Source: Wohlfahrtiimonas sp.
GTDB taxonomy: Bacteria > Pseudomonadota > Gammaproteobacteria > Cardiobacteriales > Wohlfahrtiimonadaceae
DNA length: 27,501 nucleotides
Direction: 5' to 3'
Assembly (NCBI GenBank): GCA_030149965.1
Contig: JASLHB010000024.1
Location: 1-27,501, forward strand
A model generated the notes under the pieces. It was not told the DNA's origin and did not search any database. It worked only from the letters and a program-made list of their open reading frames with translations. Positions 1-8,099 of this stretch are shown here, piece after piece. Made by a program: the position numbers and the translations under genes. Each line of letters begins with the position of its first letter. Positions within the stretch are counted from its first letter, which is position 1.

Positions 1-227
1 AGAAATTATTTTCAAACAAAAACCAAACTTCAAATAAAAACATAAAGATACAATAAAAAATACTTTGAAAATAATTGAAAAAACCCAACCAGAACTACCA
101 ATCCAAGCATAAAATCAGCTTTTTGATTCTATTAATTATTACTGATTAATGAAATTCAGCCCTGCTCTATCCCAATTTTTACTTTATATATTAAGTAATG
201 TACAAAATATCTATGTACCAATAAACA
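1..227. other. AT-rich non-coding left edge
   Basis: This very A-rich stretch has stop codons in all frames and no ORF with a ribosome binding site or a recognisable product. The only longer frame (149-346, plus) runs through the tsaB terminator and into antisense of tsaB, so it is not credible. I see no tRNA, repeat or clear promoter here. Confidence 0.6.
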
Positions 228-258
228 AAAAAGCCCTTCATTGTATGAAGGGCTTTTT
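228..258 (-). terminator. Rho-independent terminator downstream of tsaB
   Basis: The hairpin has arms AAAAAGCCCTTCA (228-240) and TGAAGGGCTTTTT (246-258) around the 5-nt loop TTGTA. Read on the minus strand it follows the tsaB stop by about 20 nt and ends in a T-run, so it closes the ettA-zinc finger-tsaB unit. The A and T tracts are symmetrical, so it could also stop transcription entering from the left on the plus strand. Confidence 0.85.
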
Positions 259-279
259 ATATATAGTAATTAAATTCAA

Positions 280-990
280 CTATGCTTCTTCTTTCTTTAA
301 AGCTTCTCGTTCTTCTATTGTCAAAGCAATATTATTACGAAGATAAGTTGGCGACACTTGATCAGCATCCAAGCCCATTCCGCTTTCTAAATCTTTCAAT
401 GACAATAGCGCGATTTCGCCCGCTCTTGGATAAACATTTTTTTCTATCAACTCTGGCTTTAAAGCCTCAGCCCAATTCGGTGCGACATTCCAACCATCGC
501 CGGCACCAATGATATTACCCAATCCAACAATACCGCTGAAATTAGGAATTTCTTCAATCTTAGTAACTTTCTCAGGTAAGACTGCAATTACTTGCTTCTC
601 TTCTAAACGATAAACGCCCCAATAAACTTCTTTCATTTTGGCATCTAACATGACTAAAACTGTACGATCAGGATGATTATCTAAAACTTGTTGCGCCATT
701 GCCATCAATGATGAAACTGGCACAACAGGGATTTCTAATGCCGCGCCCATGCCTTGAACAAAAGCACATGCAACACGCAATCCCGCAAAGCTGCCAGGAC
801 CAGCACCAAATGCCAATCCTGTTAACTCATCTACATTAATTTCTGCTTCCTTCATCACTTCGTCCACCATTGGCTTTAATAACTCAATGTGTTTACGCGG
901 TGCCACAAGGTAGCGCTCTATCAATTCACCATCCATATAGAGCGCGGCAGAACAAGCTTCTGTGGAAGTATCTATTGCCAAAACTTTCAC
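280..990 (-). CDS. tsaB: tRNA threonylcarbamoyladenosine biosynthesis protein TsaB
   Basis: TsaB is the non-catalytic partner of TsaD in the complex (with TsaE) that transfers threonylcarbamoyl to A37 of ANN-decoding tRNAs in the cytoplasm. The N-terminus MKVLAIDTSTEACSAAL is the ASKHA-fold phosphate-1-like loop, and GAGPGSFAGLRVA near residues 67-79 is the family hallmark. The length of 236 residues is close to the usual figure of about 230. The start is GTG at 990-988; it overlaps the stop of the upstream zinc-finger gene by one base (TAGTG), so the two are probably translationally coupled. It is the last gene of the ettA unit and is followed by a strong terminator. Confidence 0.93.
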   Translation of the reverse strand: MKVLAIDTSTEACSAALYMDGELIERYLVAPRKHIELLKPMVDEVMKEAEINVDELTGLAFGAGPGSFAGLRVACAFVQGMGAALEIPVVPVSSLMAMAQQVLDNHPDRTVLVMLDAKMKEVYWGVYRLEEKQVIAVLPEKVTKIEEIPNFSGIVGLGNIIGAGDGWNVAPNWAEALKPELIEKNVYPRAGEIALLSLKDLESGMGLDADQVSPTYLRNNIALTIEEREALKKEEA

Positions 991-1163
991 TATTTATCAT
1001 CCATTGTATAAACATCACCGCAATATGGGCAGGTTACCGAACCATCACTATTTAGAGCCAGATACACCCTCGGGTGCAAATTCCAAACATCTACATTTTC
1101 AGGCGGACAACTTACAATCACGTCTCTATCTTCTACATGATGAACAACAGGTTGAGCACTCAT
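990..1163 (-). CDS. CHCC-type zinc-finger domain protein (NDUFS6-like), 57 aa
   Basis: This small gene is too short for standard ORF cut-offs. The protein starts MSAQPVVHHVEDRDVIVSCP and contains C19, then NLHPRVYL with H30, then C45-P-Y-C48-G followed by a Tyr. That C-x10-H-x14-C-x2-C spacing with 'HPRVYL' and 'CPYCG' is the zf-CHCC family, related to the zinc-binding C-terminus of the complex I subunit NDUFS6. The family is known to bind one zinc ion; a bacterial role is not established. The ATG at 1163-1161 is preceded by a good Shine-Dalgarno (AGAAGGGAGA about 7 nt upstream). It lies 23 nt after ettA and overlaps the tsaB start by one base, so it is co-transcribed with both. Confidence 0.85.
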   Translation of the reverse strand: MSAQPVVHHVEDRDVIVSCPPENVDVWNLHPRVYLALNSDGSVTCPYCGDVYTMDDK

Positions 1164-1186
1164 TAGATATCTCCCTTCTGATTTGA

Positions 1187-2854
1187 TTAACGAGAAATTG
1201 GTTTATATTTCAAACGATGTGGTTGATCAGCATCCATACCTAAACGACGCTTACGATCCACTTCATAGTCAGCATAGTTACCTTGGAACCATTCAACGTG
1301 CGAGTTACCTTCGAACGCTAAAATATGGCTCGCAACACGATCCAAGAACCAACGGTCATGCGAGATAACAACAACACAACCAGCAAATGCCAAGATCGCA
1401 TCTTCCAATGCACGTAAAGTTTCTACGTCCAAGTCGTTCGTTGGTTCATCCAGTAGGATAACGTTACCGCCAGAGCGAAGAACTTTCGCCAAATGTACAC
1501 GGTTACGCTCACCACCTGATAAATCTTTGATGAACTTCTGCTGATCTGATCCTTTAAAGTTAAAGCGACCACAATAAGCACGTGAAGGAATTTCATAAGT
1601 ACCAACACGAATAATGTCTTGGCCTTCAGAGATTTCTTCCCACACAGTTTTGCTGCCATCCAATGTATCACGGCTTTGATCAACATATGCTAATTGAACT
1701 GTATCACCAACGCGGAATGTACCTTCATCCGGTTGCAATTGACCAGTCATCAATTTGAATAATGTAGATTTACCCGCGCCATTAGGGCCGATTACACCAA
1801 CAATACCACCGCGTGGTAAGTTGAAGCTTAAGTTTTCATATAGCAATTTGTCGCCGAATGCTTTAGCAACATCATTCGCTTCGATCACTAATTCACCCAA
1901 ACGTGGACCCGCTGGAATATAGATTTCCATTGTTTCGTTACGTTTTTGGAATTCTTGGCTTTCTAATTCTTCAAAGCGCTGAATACGTGCTTTAGATTTA
2001 GCTTGACGGCCTTTAGCATTTTGACGAACCCATTCAAGTTCTTGCTTCAATGTTTTAGCAAATGCTTCTTCTTGTTTCTGTTCAGTTTCTAAACGCTTAG
2101 TTTTTTGCTCTAACCAGTTAGAGTAGTTGCCTTCCCATGGAATACCATGTCCACGATCGAGCTCTAAAATCCAACCTGCAACGTTATCTAAGAAATAACG
2201 GTCATGCGTTACCGCAACAACTGTACCTGGATAATCATGCAAGAAACGCTCTAACCAAGATACTGATTCAGCATCCAAGTGGTTCGTTGGCTCATCTAGT
2301 AACAACATGTCTGGTTTAGACAAAAGCAATTTACATAAAGCAACACGACGTTTTTCACCGCCTGATAATACTTTTACATCTGCATCCATTGCAGGTAAAC
2401 GTAATGCATCAGCAGCAATTTCTAATTGACGATCCAAAGCATGGCCATCAACTGTGCTCAAGAATGATTCCAACTCAGCTTGTTTAGATGCTAATGCATC
2501 AAAGTCAGCATCTGGTTCAGCATAAGCAGCATAAACTTGATCTAATTCAGCCAAAGCTTGTTTGATTGGACCTAAAGCTTGTTCTAAGTTACCACGAACA
2601 TTTTCTGTTTCATCCAATTGTGGCTCTTGCGCTAAATAACCGATTTTAATACCAGTTTGTGCACGCGCTTCACCTTGAATTTCAGTATCAACGCCCGCCA
2701 TAATTTTTAGAAGCGTCGATTTACCTGCACCATTCAAACCCAAAATACCAATTTTTGCACCTGGGAAGAATGAAAGAGAAATATTTTTCAAAATCTCTCT
2801 TTTTGGCGGAACAACCTTGCTCACACGATTCATCGTATAGATAAACTGCGCCAT
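1187..2854 (-). CDS. ettA: Energy-dependent translational throttle protein EttA (ABC-F ATPase)
   Basis: EttA is a soluble ABC-F ATPase that binds the ribosomal E site and gates entry into elongation according to the ATP/ADP ratio. From the chosen start the protein is 555 residues, the same as E. coli EttA, and begins MAQFIYTMNRVSKVVPPKRE. The first ATPase has Walker A GLNGAGKST (39-47), signature LSGGEKRR and Walker B LLLDEPTNHLD. A charged linker rich in Lys/Glu follows (the P-site tRNA interaction motif region), then a second Walker A GPNGAGKST, LSGGERNR and ILLDEPTNDLD. There are no transmembrane segments. A frame-extending start 13 codons upstream (2893) lacks homology; the ATG at 2854 has AAGGAAA in front of it. 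It is the first gene of a unit with the zinc-finger gene and tsaB. Confidence 0.96.
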   Translation of the reverse strand: MAQFIYTMNRVSKVVPPKREILKNISLSFFPGAKIGILGLNGAGKSTLLKIMAGVDTEIQGEARAQTGIKIGYLAQEPQLDETENVRGNLEQALGPIKQALAELDQVYAAYAEPDADFDALASKQAELESFLSTVDGHALDRQLEIAADALRLPAMDADVKVLSGGEKRRVALCKLLLSKPDMLLLDEPTNHLDAESVSWLERFLHDYPGTVVAVTHDRYFLDNVAGWILELDRGHGIPWEGNYSNWLEQKTKRLETEQKQEEAFAKTLKQELEWVRQNAKGRQAKSKARIQRFEELESQEFQKRNETMEIYIPAGPRLGELVIEANDVAKAFGDKLLYENLSFNLPRGGIVGVIGPNGAGKSTLFKLMTGQLQPDEGTFRVGDTVQLAYVDQSRDTLDGSKTVWEEISEGQDIIRVGTYEIPSRAYCGRFNFKGSDQQKFIKDLSGGERNRVHLAKVLRSGGNVILLDEPTNDLDVETLRALEDAILAFAGCVVVISHDRWFLDRVASHILAFEGNSHVEWFQGNYADYEVDRKRRLGMDADQPHRLKYKPISR

Positions 2855-2928
2855 ATTATTTGTTTTCCTTACATAAAATAAAACATGCGGCATTTTACCC
2901 TATTCGCTTTTAAAACGCTTGTTTTCGA

Positions 2929-2940
2929 TGATAATTATCA
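2929..2940. promoter_or_regulatory. Perfect 12-bp palindrome, Fur-box-like operator candidate
   Basis: TGATAATTATCA is a perfect dyad in the 234-bp divergent gap between ettA and yhiI. It contains the GATAAT hexamer typical of Fur boxes in both orientations, but the 19-bp consensus array of three hexamers is not complete. It could be a half-site for Fur or a site for another dimeric regulator acting on either divergent gene. This is a motif reading only. Confidence 0.3.
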
Positions 2941-3088
2941 CCAACATGCAGCTTTATTAAGGTATTCCATCATTCGTCTTTTAAATATATTCCCGATGCA
3001 AATGGCTATTTGTACTAAAAAATGGTAAAAATACACACATAATTTAGAACTATTCATTCATATATATTAAGTAAAATTGGAGGCGCGC

Positions 3089-4180
3089 ATGCACTCATCA
3101 CAAAATAAAAAAGCGATTATCACTATTATTATCGCTGCACTGCTAATCATCATTACGCTTGGTTGGTATTATTCTCGTGATGACCTCGACGGCATCGTTC
3201 TGAGCAACGGTCGAATCGAAGTAACGCCTTTAGATATTTCCACAAAATTACCTGGTCGAATCCAATCCATTTTTGCCGAAGAAGGTGATTATGTAGAAAA
3301 AGGCCAAGTGCTTGGCATTATGCAATTAGATACATTAAATGCTCAGTTAAACGAAGCGAATGCTTATCATCAGCAAGCCATTCATCAATCAGACAGCGCA
3401 AAATCAATCATTGCGGCAAGAGAAAGTGATAAATCAGCCGCTGAAGCTGCTGTTTCTGCTCGCGAAAGCCAATTATATGCAGCAGAACGTAAATTAGCAC
3501 GTATTCAAAAATTAACTGCTAAAGGCGCAACGACAGAACAAGATTTAGATGATCAAGTTGCATACACAAAAGTTCTTCAAGCTGAAATCGAAACAGCAGA
3601 AGCAAAAGTACAAGCAGCACAAGCAGCAATTGACGCAGCAAAAGCACAGTTTGTGGCAACTGAATCACAAATTACAGCATCGCTTGCAACGATTGAACGC
3701 ATTAAAGCTGACATTAAAGATGCCAACTTAACAGCACCAGTGAAAGGCCGCATTCAATATCGCATTGCTGAATCAGGCGAAGTTTTACCAGCAGGCGGCA
3801 AAGTATTAAATCTTTTAGATTTATCTAAAGTGCACATGACTTTCTTCTTACCAACAAGTTCTATCGCAGGCTTAATCGCAGGTGAAAAAGATGGCACGGA
3901 AGTTCGTATTATTTTAGATGGCGCGCCTGCTTATGTGATTCCTGCGCGCATTACGTTCATTTCTGCTGAAGCACAATTCACACCAAAAACAGTGCAAACA
4001 GATGATGAGCGCCAAAAATTAATGTACCGCGTGAAAGCTAAATTTGATCCTGAATTGTTAGAAAAATATCAGAAATATATTAAAACTGGCGTAACGGGCG
4101 AAGCTTATATCAAGCTCGATGCAAATATGGAATGGCCAAAACGTTTTGACATCAATCTATTTGAAGAACCTTCTGCTTAA
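3089..4180 (+). CDS. yhiI: HlyD-family membrane fusion protein (YhiI-like) of the RbbA exporter
   Basis: This is the periplasmic adaptor that would link the RbbA/YhhJ inner-membrane ABC transporter to an outer-membrane channel. The protein has a short cytoplasmic N-terminus, one membrane anchor at about residues 8-24 (ATIIIAALLIIITLGWYY-like), a biotinyl-lipoyl half-motif beginning IEVTPLDISTKLPGRI, then a long alanine/glutamine/lysine-rich coiled-coil hairpin (about 85-205). The second lipoyl half includes LTAPVKGRIQYRIAESGEV and a beta-barrel segment contains AQFTPKTVQT. It aligns throughout with my recollection of E. coli YhiI. The start is the ATG at 3089 with GGAGG five bases before it; an in-frame TTG at 3077 overlaps that Shine-Dalgarno and is rejected. 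The product is 363 residues. Genes 3089-8582 are all closely spaced, so this heads the operon. Confidence 0.9.
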   Translation: MHSSQNKKAIITIIIAALLIIITLGWYYSRDDLDGIVLSNGRIEVTPLDISTKLPGRIQSIFAEEGDYVEKGQVLGIMQLDTLNAQLNEANAYHQQAIHQSDSAKSIIAARESDKSAAEAAVSARESQLYAAERKLARIQKLTAKGATTEQDLDDQVAYTKVLQAEIETAEAKVQAAQAAIDAAKAQFVATESQITASLATIERIKADIKDANLTAPVKGRIQYRIAESGEVLPAGGKVLNLLDLSKVHMTFFLPTSSIAGLIAGEKDGTEVRIILDGAPAYVIPARITFISAEAQFTPKTVQTDDERQKLMYRVKAKFDPELLEKYQKYIKTGVTGEAYIKLDANMEWPKRFDINLFEEPSA

Positions 4181-4207
4181 TCTAACAAAATAAATGAAGG
4201 AGAAAAA

Positions 4208-6943
4208 ATGGAACGTCAATCCGTTGTATCCGTTCGCGATCTCAGCTTAAAATACGGAAAAATTTTAGCGTTGGATCATTTATCCATTGAAATTCCTTCT
4301 GACATTGTCGTTGGCTTAATTGGTCCTGATGGCGTTGGTAAATCAAGTTTGCTATCGCTCATTTCTGGCGCTCGCACGATTCAAACAGGCGATATTTCCG
4401 TACTTAATGGCGACATGCGATTAAAATCTGTGCGCGATGAAATTTGTCCGCGCATTGCATATATGCCGCAAGGATTAGGTAAAAACTTATATCCAACATT
4501 ATCCGTAGAAGAGAATCTACAATTCTTTGGTCGATTATTCGGGCACAATGAACAAGAACGTAGACAGCGCATTGATGATTTAACGAAAAGCACAGGTTTA
4601 TATTCATTCCTCAATCGCCCTGCGGGAAAATTATCAGGCGGAATGAAGCAAAAGCTCGGTTTATGCTGTGCCTTAATCCATGATCCTGATTTATTAATCC
4701 TCGATGAACCAACAACGGGCGTTGATCCTTTAGCGCGTGCACAATTCTGGGATTTGATTGATCGAATTCGCATCGAACGTCCACAAATGAGCGTCATCGT
4801 TGCAACTGCTTACATGGATGAAGCTGAACGATTCGATTGGTTGATCGCAATGGATGATGGCAAGATTTTAGATACAGGCACATCCAAAGAAATTCGAGAA
4901 CGCACAAACAGCGATAACTTAGAAAGCGCATTCATCAAATTATTGCCTGAAGAAAAACGAGCAAACTACGAAGAAATCGTGGTTCCACCTTTACACATTG
5001 ATGAAAATTCTCCCGTTGCCATTAAAGCAGAAGGATTAACCATGCGCTTTGGTGATTTCACAGCAGTGGATCATGTGAGCTTTGAGATTCAAAAAGGTGA
5101 AATTTTTGGATTCCTCGGTTCAAATGGCTGCGGTAAATCCACAACCATGAAAATGCTGACAGGATTATTACCAGCAACAGAAGGTAAAGCTTGGTTATTT
5201 GGTAAAGAGATCGATCCAAATGATCTCGATACGCGCCGCCGAGTTGGCTATATGTCGCAAGCATTCTCGCTTTATAGCGAATTAACCGTATTACAGAATC
5301 TAGTGCTGCATGCACGATTATTCCATGTGCCAGCAAACGAGATTGATGCGCGCGTTGATGAAATGGTTCAGCGTTTTGATCTTCAAGAAGTGCTAACCGC
5401 CCTGCCCGATGATATTCCGCTCGGCATGCGCCAACGTTTATCTTTAGCTGTTGCGATGGTGCATAAACCTGAATTATTGATCCTCGATGAACCAACATCC
5501 GGCGTTGATCCAATTGCACGCGATAATTTCTGGCATTTATTGATTGATCTATCTCGCAATGATGGCGTAACCATCTTTATCTCCACTCACTTTATGAATG
5601 AAGCATTGCGCTGCGATCGCATGAGCATGATGCACGCAGGTAAAGTTTTAGACAGCGATCAGCCACAGCGATTAATCGAAAAACAACAAACTGAAACATT
5701 AGAAGAAGCTTTCATCAAATATTTACTCGATGCTGGCGCTGGCACAGATGAATCAGAACAGCCTAAGCAATTAACTGGCAAATCTGAATCAACGGATCAT
5801 AATCCAGTCGCTTATAAGCGCTTCAGTTGGCAGCGTTTATTGAGTTATACATGGCGCGAAGCTTTAGAACTCAAGCGCGATCCAATTCGTGCAACATTGG
5901 CTTTATTGGGCTCGATGATTTTGATGGTTGCGATTGGCTTTGGGATTACGTTGGATGTGGAAGATTTGCCTTATGCAATTTTCGATCGCGATCAAACAAC
6001 GCTCAGTAATAATTACATCAGCAATATTTCCGGCTCGCGCTATTTTGTAGAAAAAGCGCCAATTCATAGTTATGAAGAGCTAGATCGGCGGATGCAAAGC
6101 GGTGAAATTGCCTTAGCGATAGAAATCCCCGGAAATTTTGCGCGCGATTTAGCAAAAGGAACGCCATCTAATATCGGTGTTTGGGTGGATGGCGCAATGC
6201 CAAAACGTGCGGAAACCATTCGTGGTTATGTGCAAGGTTTGCATCAAGGCTGGTTAGTGAGCACCGCAAAATACAAATATGGCATTGATATGACGCCAGA
6301 TTTCAACGTAGAAATGCGTTATCGCTATAATCCAGACATTAAAAGTATTCAGGCAATTGTGCCAGCTGTGATTCCTATTTTATTGTTGTTGATTCCATCG
6401 ATGCTGACAGCGTTATCCGTTGTGCGTGAAAAAGAAATGGGCTCAATTATCAATCTTTATGTAACGCCCGTTACAAAATTCGAATTCCTCGTGGGCAAAC
6501 AATTACCTTATGTGATTATTTCGATGCTGAACTATCTGCTGATGTCGATATTAGCCGTCTATTTCTTCGGCGTTCCACTCAAAGGCAGTTTCCTCGCGCT
6601 CACATTCGTGACATTGCTGTTCTGTTTATTCTCAACAGGTTTTGGTTTATTCGCATCCACATTAACGAAAAGCCAAATCGGCGCAATCTTCTTTACGGTG
6701 ATTGGTACATTGATTCCCGCGATTCAATTCTCTGGCTTAATCAATCCTGTTTCATCATTGGATTCTGTTGGCGCTTGGATTGGTAAAATCTACCCAACAT
6801 CACATATGTTGACAGCTTCTCGCGGCGTATTCAGTAAAGCATTGCACTTTAATTCATTAACGCATGAATTTACTATACTGATCATTGTCGCGCCCATCAT
6901 CATTCTAGCGAGTGTTTTGCTACTGAGAAAGCAGGAGTCATAA
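4208..6943 (+). CDS. rbbA: RbbA-type ABC transporter: two ATPase domains fused to a permease domain
   Basis: The 911-residue protein has the same length and order as E. coli RbbA (YhiH): ATPase 1 (about 6-230), ATPase 2 (about 270-490) and an ABC-2 type membrane domain (about 550-911). Walker A is GPDGVGKS at 39-46 and GSNGCGKST at 304-312; Walker B is LLILDEP at 162-168 and 423-429. ATPase 1 has a consensus signature LSGGM (142-146) but Tyr in place of the switch histidine (TAYMDEAE). ATPase 2 keeps His461 (STHFMNEA) but has PLGMRQ for the signature. The membrane part has a first helix near 570-585, a large periplasmic loop and about five C-terminal helices. E. coli RbbA was reported as a ribosome-associated ATPase, while the architecture and its partners indicate an exporter; substrate unknown. 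Shine-Dalgarno AAGGAG precedes the ATG, 27 nt after yhiI. Confidence 0.93.
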   Translation: MERQSVVSVRDLSLKYGKILALDHLSIEIPSDIVVGLIGPDGVGKSSLLSLISGARTIQTGDISVLNGDMRLKSVRDEICPRIAYMPQGLGKNLYPTLSVEENLQFFGRLFGHNEQERRQRIDDLTKSTGLYSFLNRPAGKLSGGMKQKLGLCCALIHDPDLLILDEPTTGVDPLARAQFWDLIDRIRIERPQMSVIVATAYMDEAERFDWLIAMDDGKILDTGTSKEIRERTNSDNLESAFIKLLPEEKRANYEEIVVPPLHIDENSPVAIKAEGLTMRFGDFTAVDHVSFEIQKGEIFGFLGSNGCGKSTTMKMLTGLLPATEGKAWLFGKEIDPNDLDTRRRVGYMSQAFSLYSELTVLQNLVLHARLFHVPANEIDARVDEMVQRFDLQEVLTALPDDIPLGMRQRLSLAVAMVHKPELLILDEPTSGVDPIARDNFWHLLIDLSRNDGVTIFISTHFMNEALRCDRMSMMHAGKVLDSDQPQRLIEKQQTETLEEAFIKYLLDAGAGTDESEQPKQLTGKSESTDHNPVAYKRFSWQRLLSYTWREALELKRDPIRATLALLGSMILMVAIGFGITLDVEDLPYAIFDRDQTTLSNNYISNISGSRYFVEKAPIHSYEELDRRMQSGEIALAIEIPGNFARDLAKGTPSNIGVWVDGAMPKRAETIRGYVQGLHQGWLVSTAKYKYGIDMTPDFNVEMRYRYNPDIKSIQAIVPAVIPILLLLIPSMLTALSVVREKEMGSIINLYVTPVTKFEFLVGKQLPYVIISMLNYLLMSILAVYFFGVPLKGSFLALTFVTLLFCLFSTGFGLFASTLTKSQIGAIFFTVIGTLIPAIQFSGLINPVSSLDSVGAWIGKIYPTSHMLTASRGVFSKALHFNSLTHEFTILIIVAPIIILASVLLLRKQES

Positions 6944-6945
6944 AC

Positions 6946-8076
6946 ATGAAAACGCAAAAGATTGCCAATATTTATTTCCTCGGCGTTAAAGAATTATGGA
7001 GTTTGATCCGCGATCCAATTTTATTAATCTTGATCGCGTTTACTTTCACAGTTTCTGTTTATACAGCCGCAACTGCTGTGCCAGATGGTTTAAAAAATGC
7101 CACGATTGTATTTGTAGATGAAGATAGATCAACCTTATCCAACCGTATTAAAACTGCATTCTATGAGCCACAATTCACAATTCCACGCGACATTACTTTA
7201 AGTGAAATGGATCGTGGTTTGGATAAAGGCGATTACACTTTCGTGGTGAATATTCCGCCCTATTTCCAAAAAGATATTATGGCAGGCAAACATCCATCGA
7301 TTCAGCTGAACATCGATGCAACGCGCATGTCGCAAGCATTCACAGGCAATATGATTGTGAATCAGATCATCAATGGCGAAGTGAGCGAATATATGGCGCG
7401 CGTTCGTGCTCCGACAAAATTTCCTGTTGGCATTGAAGAACGCATGCGCTTTAATCCAAACTTAACGGCATCTTGGTTTGGCGCACTGATCGAAGTCATT
7501 AACTTAATCACATTGTTAGCGATTATTTTAACGGGCGCAGCTTTAATCCGCGAGCAAGAAAAAGGCACAGTGGAACATCTTTTAGTAATGCCATTAACGC
7601 CATTTGAAATAATGCTATCCAAAATTTGGTCAATGGGCAGCGTTGTATTAATCTCCGCAACATTATCCTTAACATTCATCGTACAAGGCGCGCTTAATGT
7701 ACCAATCATCGGTTCTATTCCCTTATTCTTAATGGGCTCAGTGCTACATTTATTTGCCATGAGCTCCATCGGCATTTATTTAGCAACCGTTGCGCGCAAT
7801 ATGCCACAATTTGGCATGTTAATGTTATTAGTATTGATTCCATTGCAAATGCTTTCTGGCGGAATGACGCCGCGCGAAAGCATGCCAGAAATCATTCAAA
7901 ATGTAATGCTGCTTGCACCAACCACGCACTTCATTGAATTAGGCAAGGCAATCCTATTCAAAGATGCTAATTTCTCCATCGTTTGGCAGCAATTTTTAAT
8001 GCTATTTCTAATTGGCTCGACGTTTTTCTACTTTGCACATCAGCGATTTCGATCTACAATCAGCAAAATGGCTTAA
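6946..8076 (+). CDS. yhhJ: ABC-2 type permease (YhhJ-like), partner of RbbA
   Basis: This 376-residue integral membrane protein has the ABC-2 permease layout: one N-terminal helix (about 23-42), a large extracytoplasmic domain (about 45-175), then a cluster of about five helices with the GAALIREQEKGTVEHLLVMP motif between the second and third. That motif is the conserved cytoplasmic coupling segment of DrrB/ABC2 permeases. It lies 2 nt after the rbbA stop with CAGGAG upstream, indicating coupled expression and assembly with RbbA's own membrane half as a heterodimer. In E. coli the same trio yhiI-rbbA-yhhJ occurs. Substrate is unknown. Confidence 0.92.
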   Translation: MKTQKIANIYFLGVKELWSLIRDPILLILIAFTFTVSVYTAATAVPDGLKNATIVFVDEDRSTLSNRIKTAFYEPQFTIPRDITLSEMDRGLDKGDYTFVVNIPPYFQKDIMAGKHPSIQLNIDATRMSQAFTGNMIVNQIINGEVSEYMARVRAPTKFPVGIEERMRFNPNLTASWFGALIEVINLITLLAIILTGAALIREQEKGTVEHLLVMPLTPFEIMLSKIWSMGSVVLISATLSLTFIVQGALNVPIIGSIPLFLMGSVLHLFAMSSIGIYLATVARNMPQFGMLMLLVLIPLQMLSGGMTPRESMPEIIQNVMLLAPTTHFIELGKAILFKDANFSIVWQQFLMLFLIGSTFFYFAHQRFRSTISKMA

Positions 8077-8099
8077 TAAAAAAATTATATGAGGAAATA

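Noticed and set aside
149..346. 65-aa plus-strand ORF at the left edge
   Set aside because: It crosses the tsaB terminator hairpin and is antisense to the end of tsaB; no ribosome site and no recognisable product.
3077..3089. TTG start for yhiI, 12 bases upstream of the ATG
   Set aside because: The TTG overlaps the GGAGG Shine-Dalgarno of the ATG at 3089, which is the better start.
3549..3731. Lys/Gln-rich plus-strand ORF inside yhiI
   Set aside because: A frame-shifted reading of the alanine-rich coiled coil; no independent support.
7983..8099. N-terminal extension of the FRG-like ORF into yhhJ
   Set aside because: It lies in another frame over the well-conserved end of yhhJ; the ATG at 8100 has its own ribosome site.
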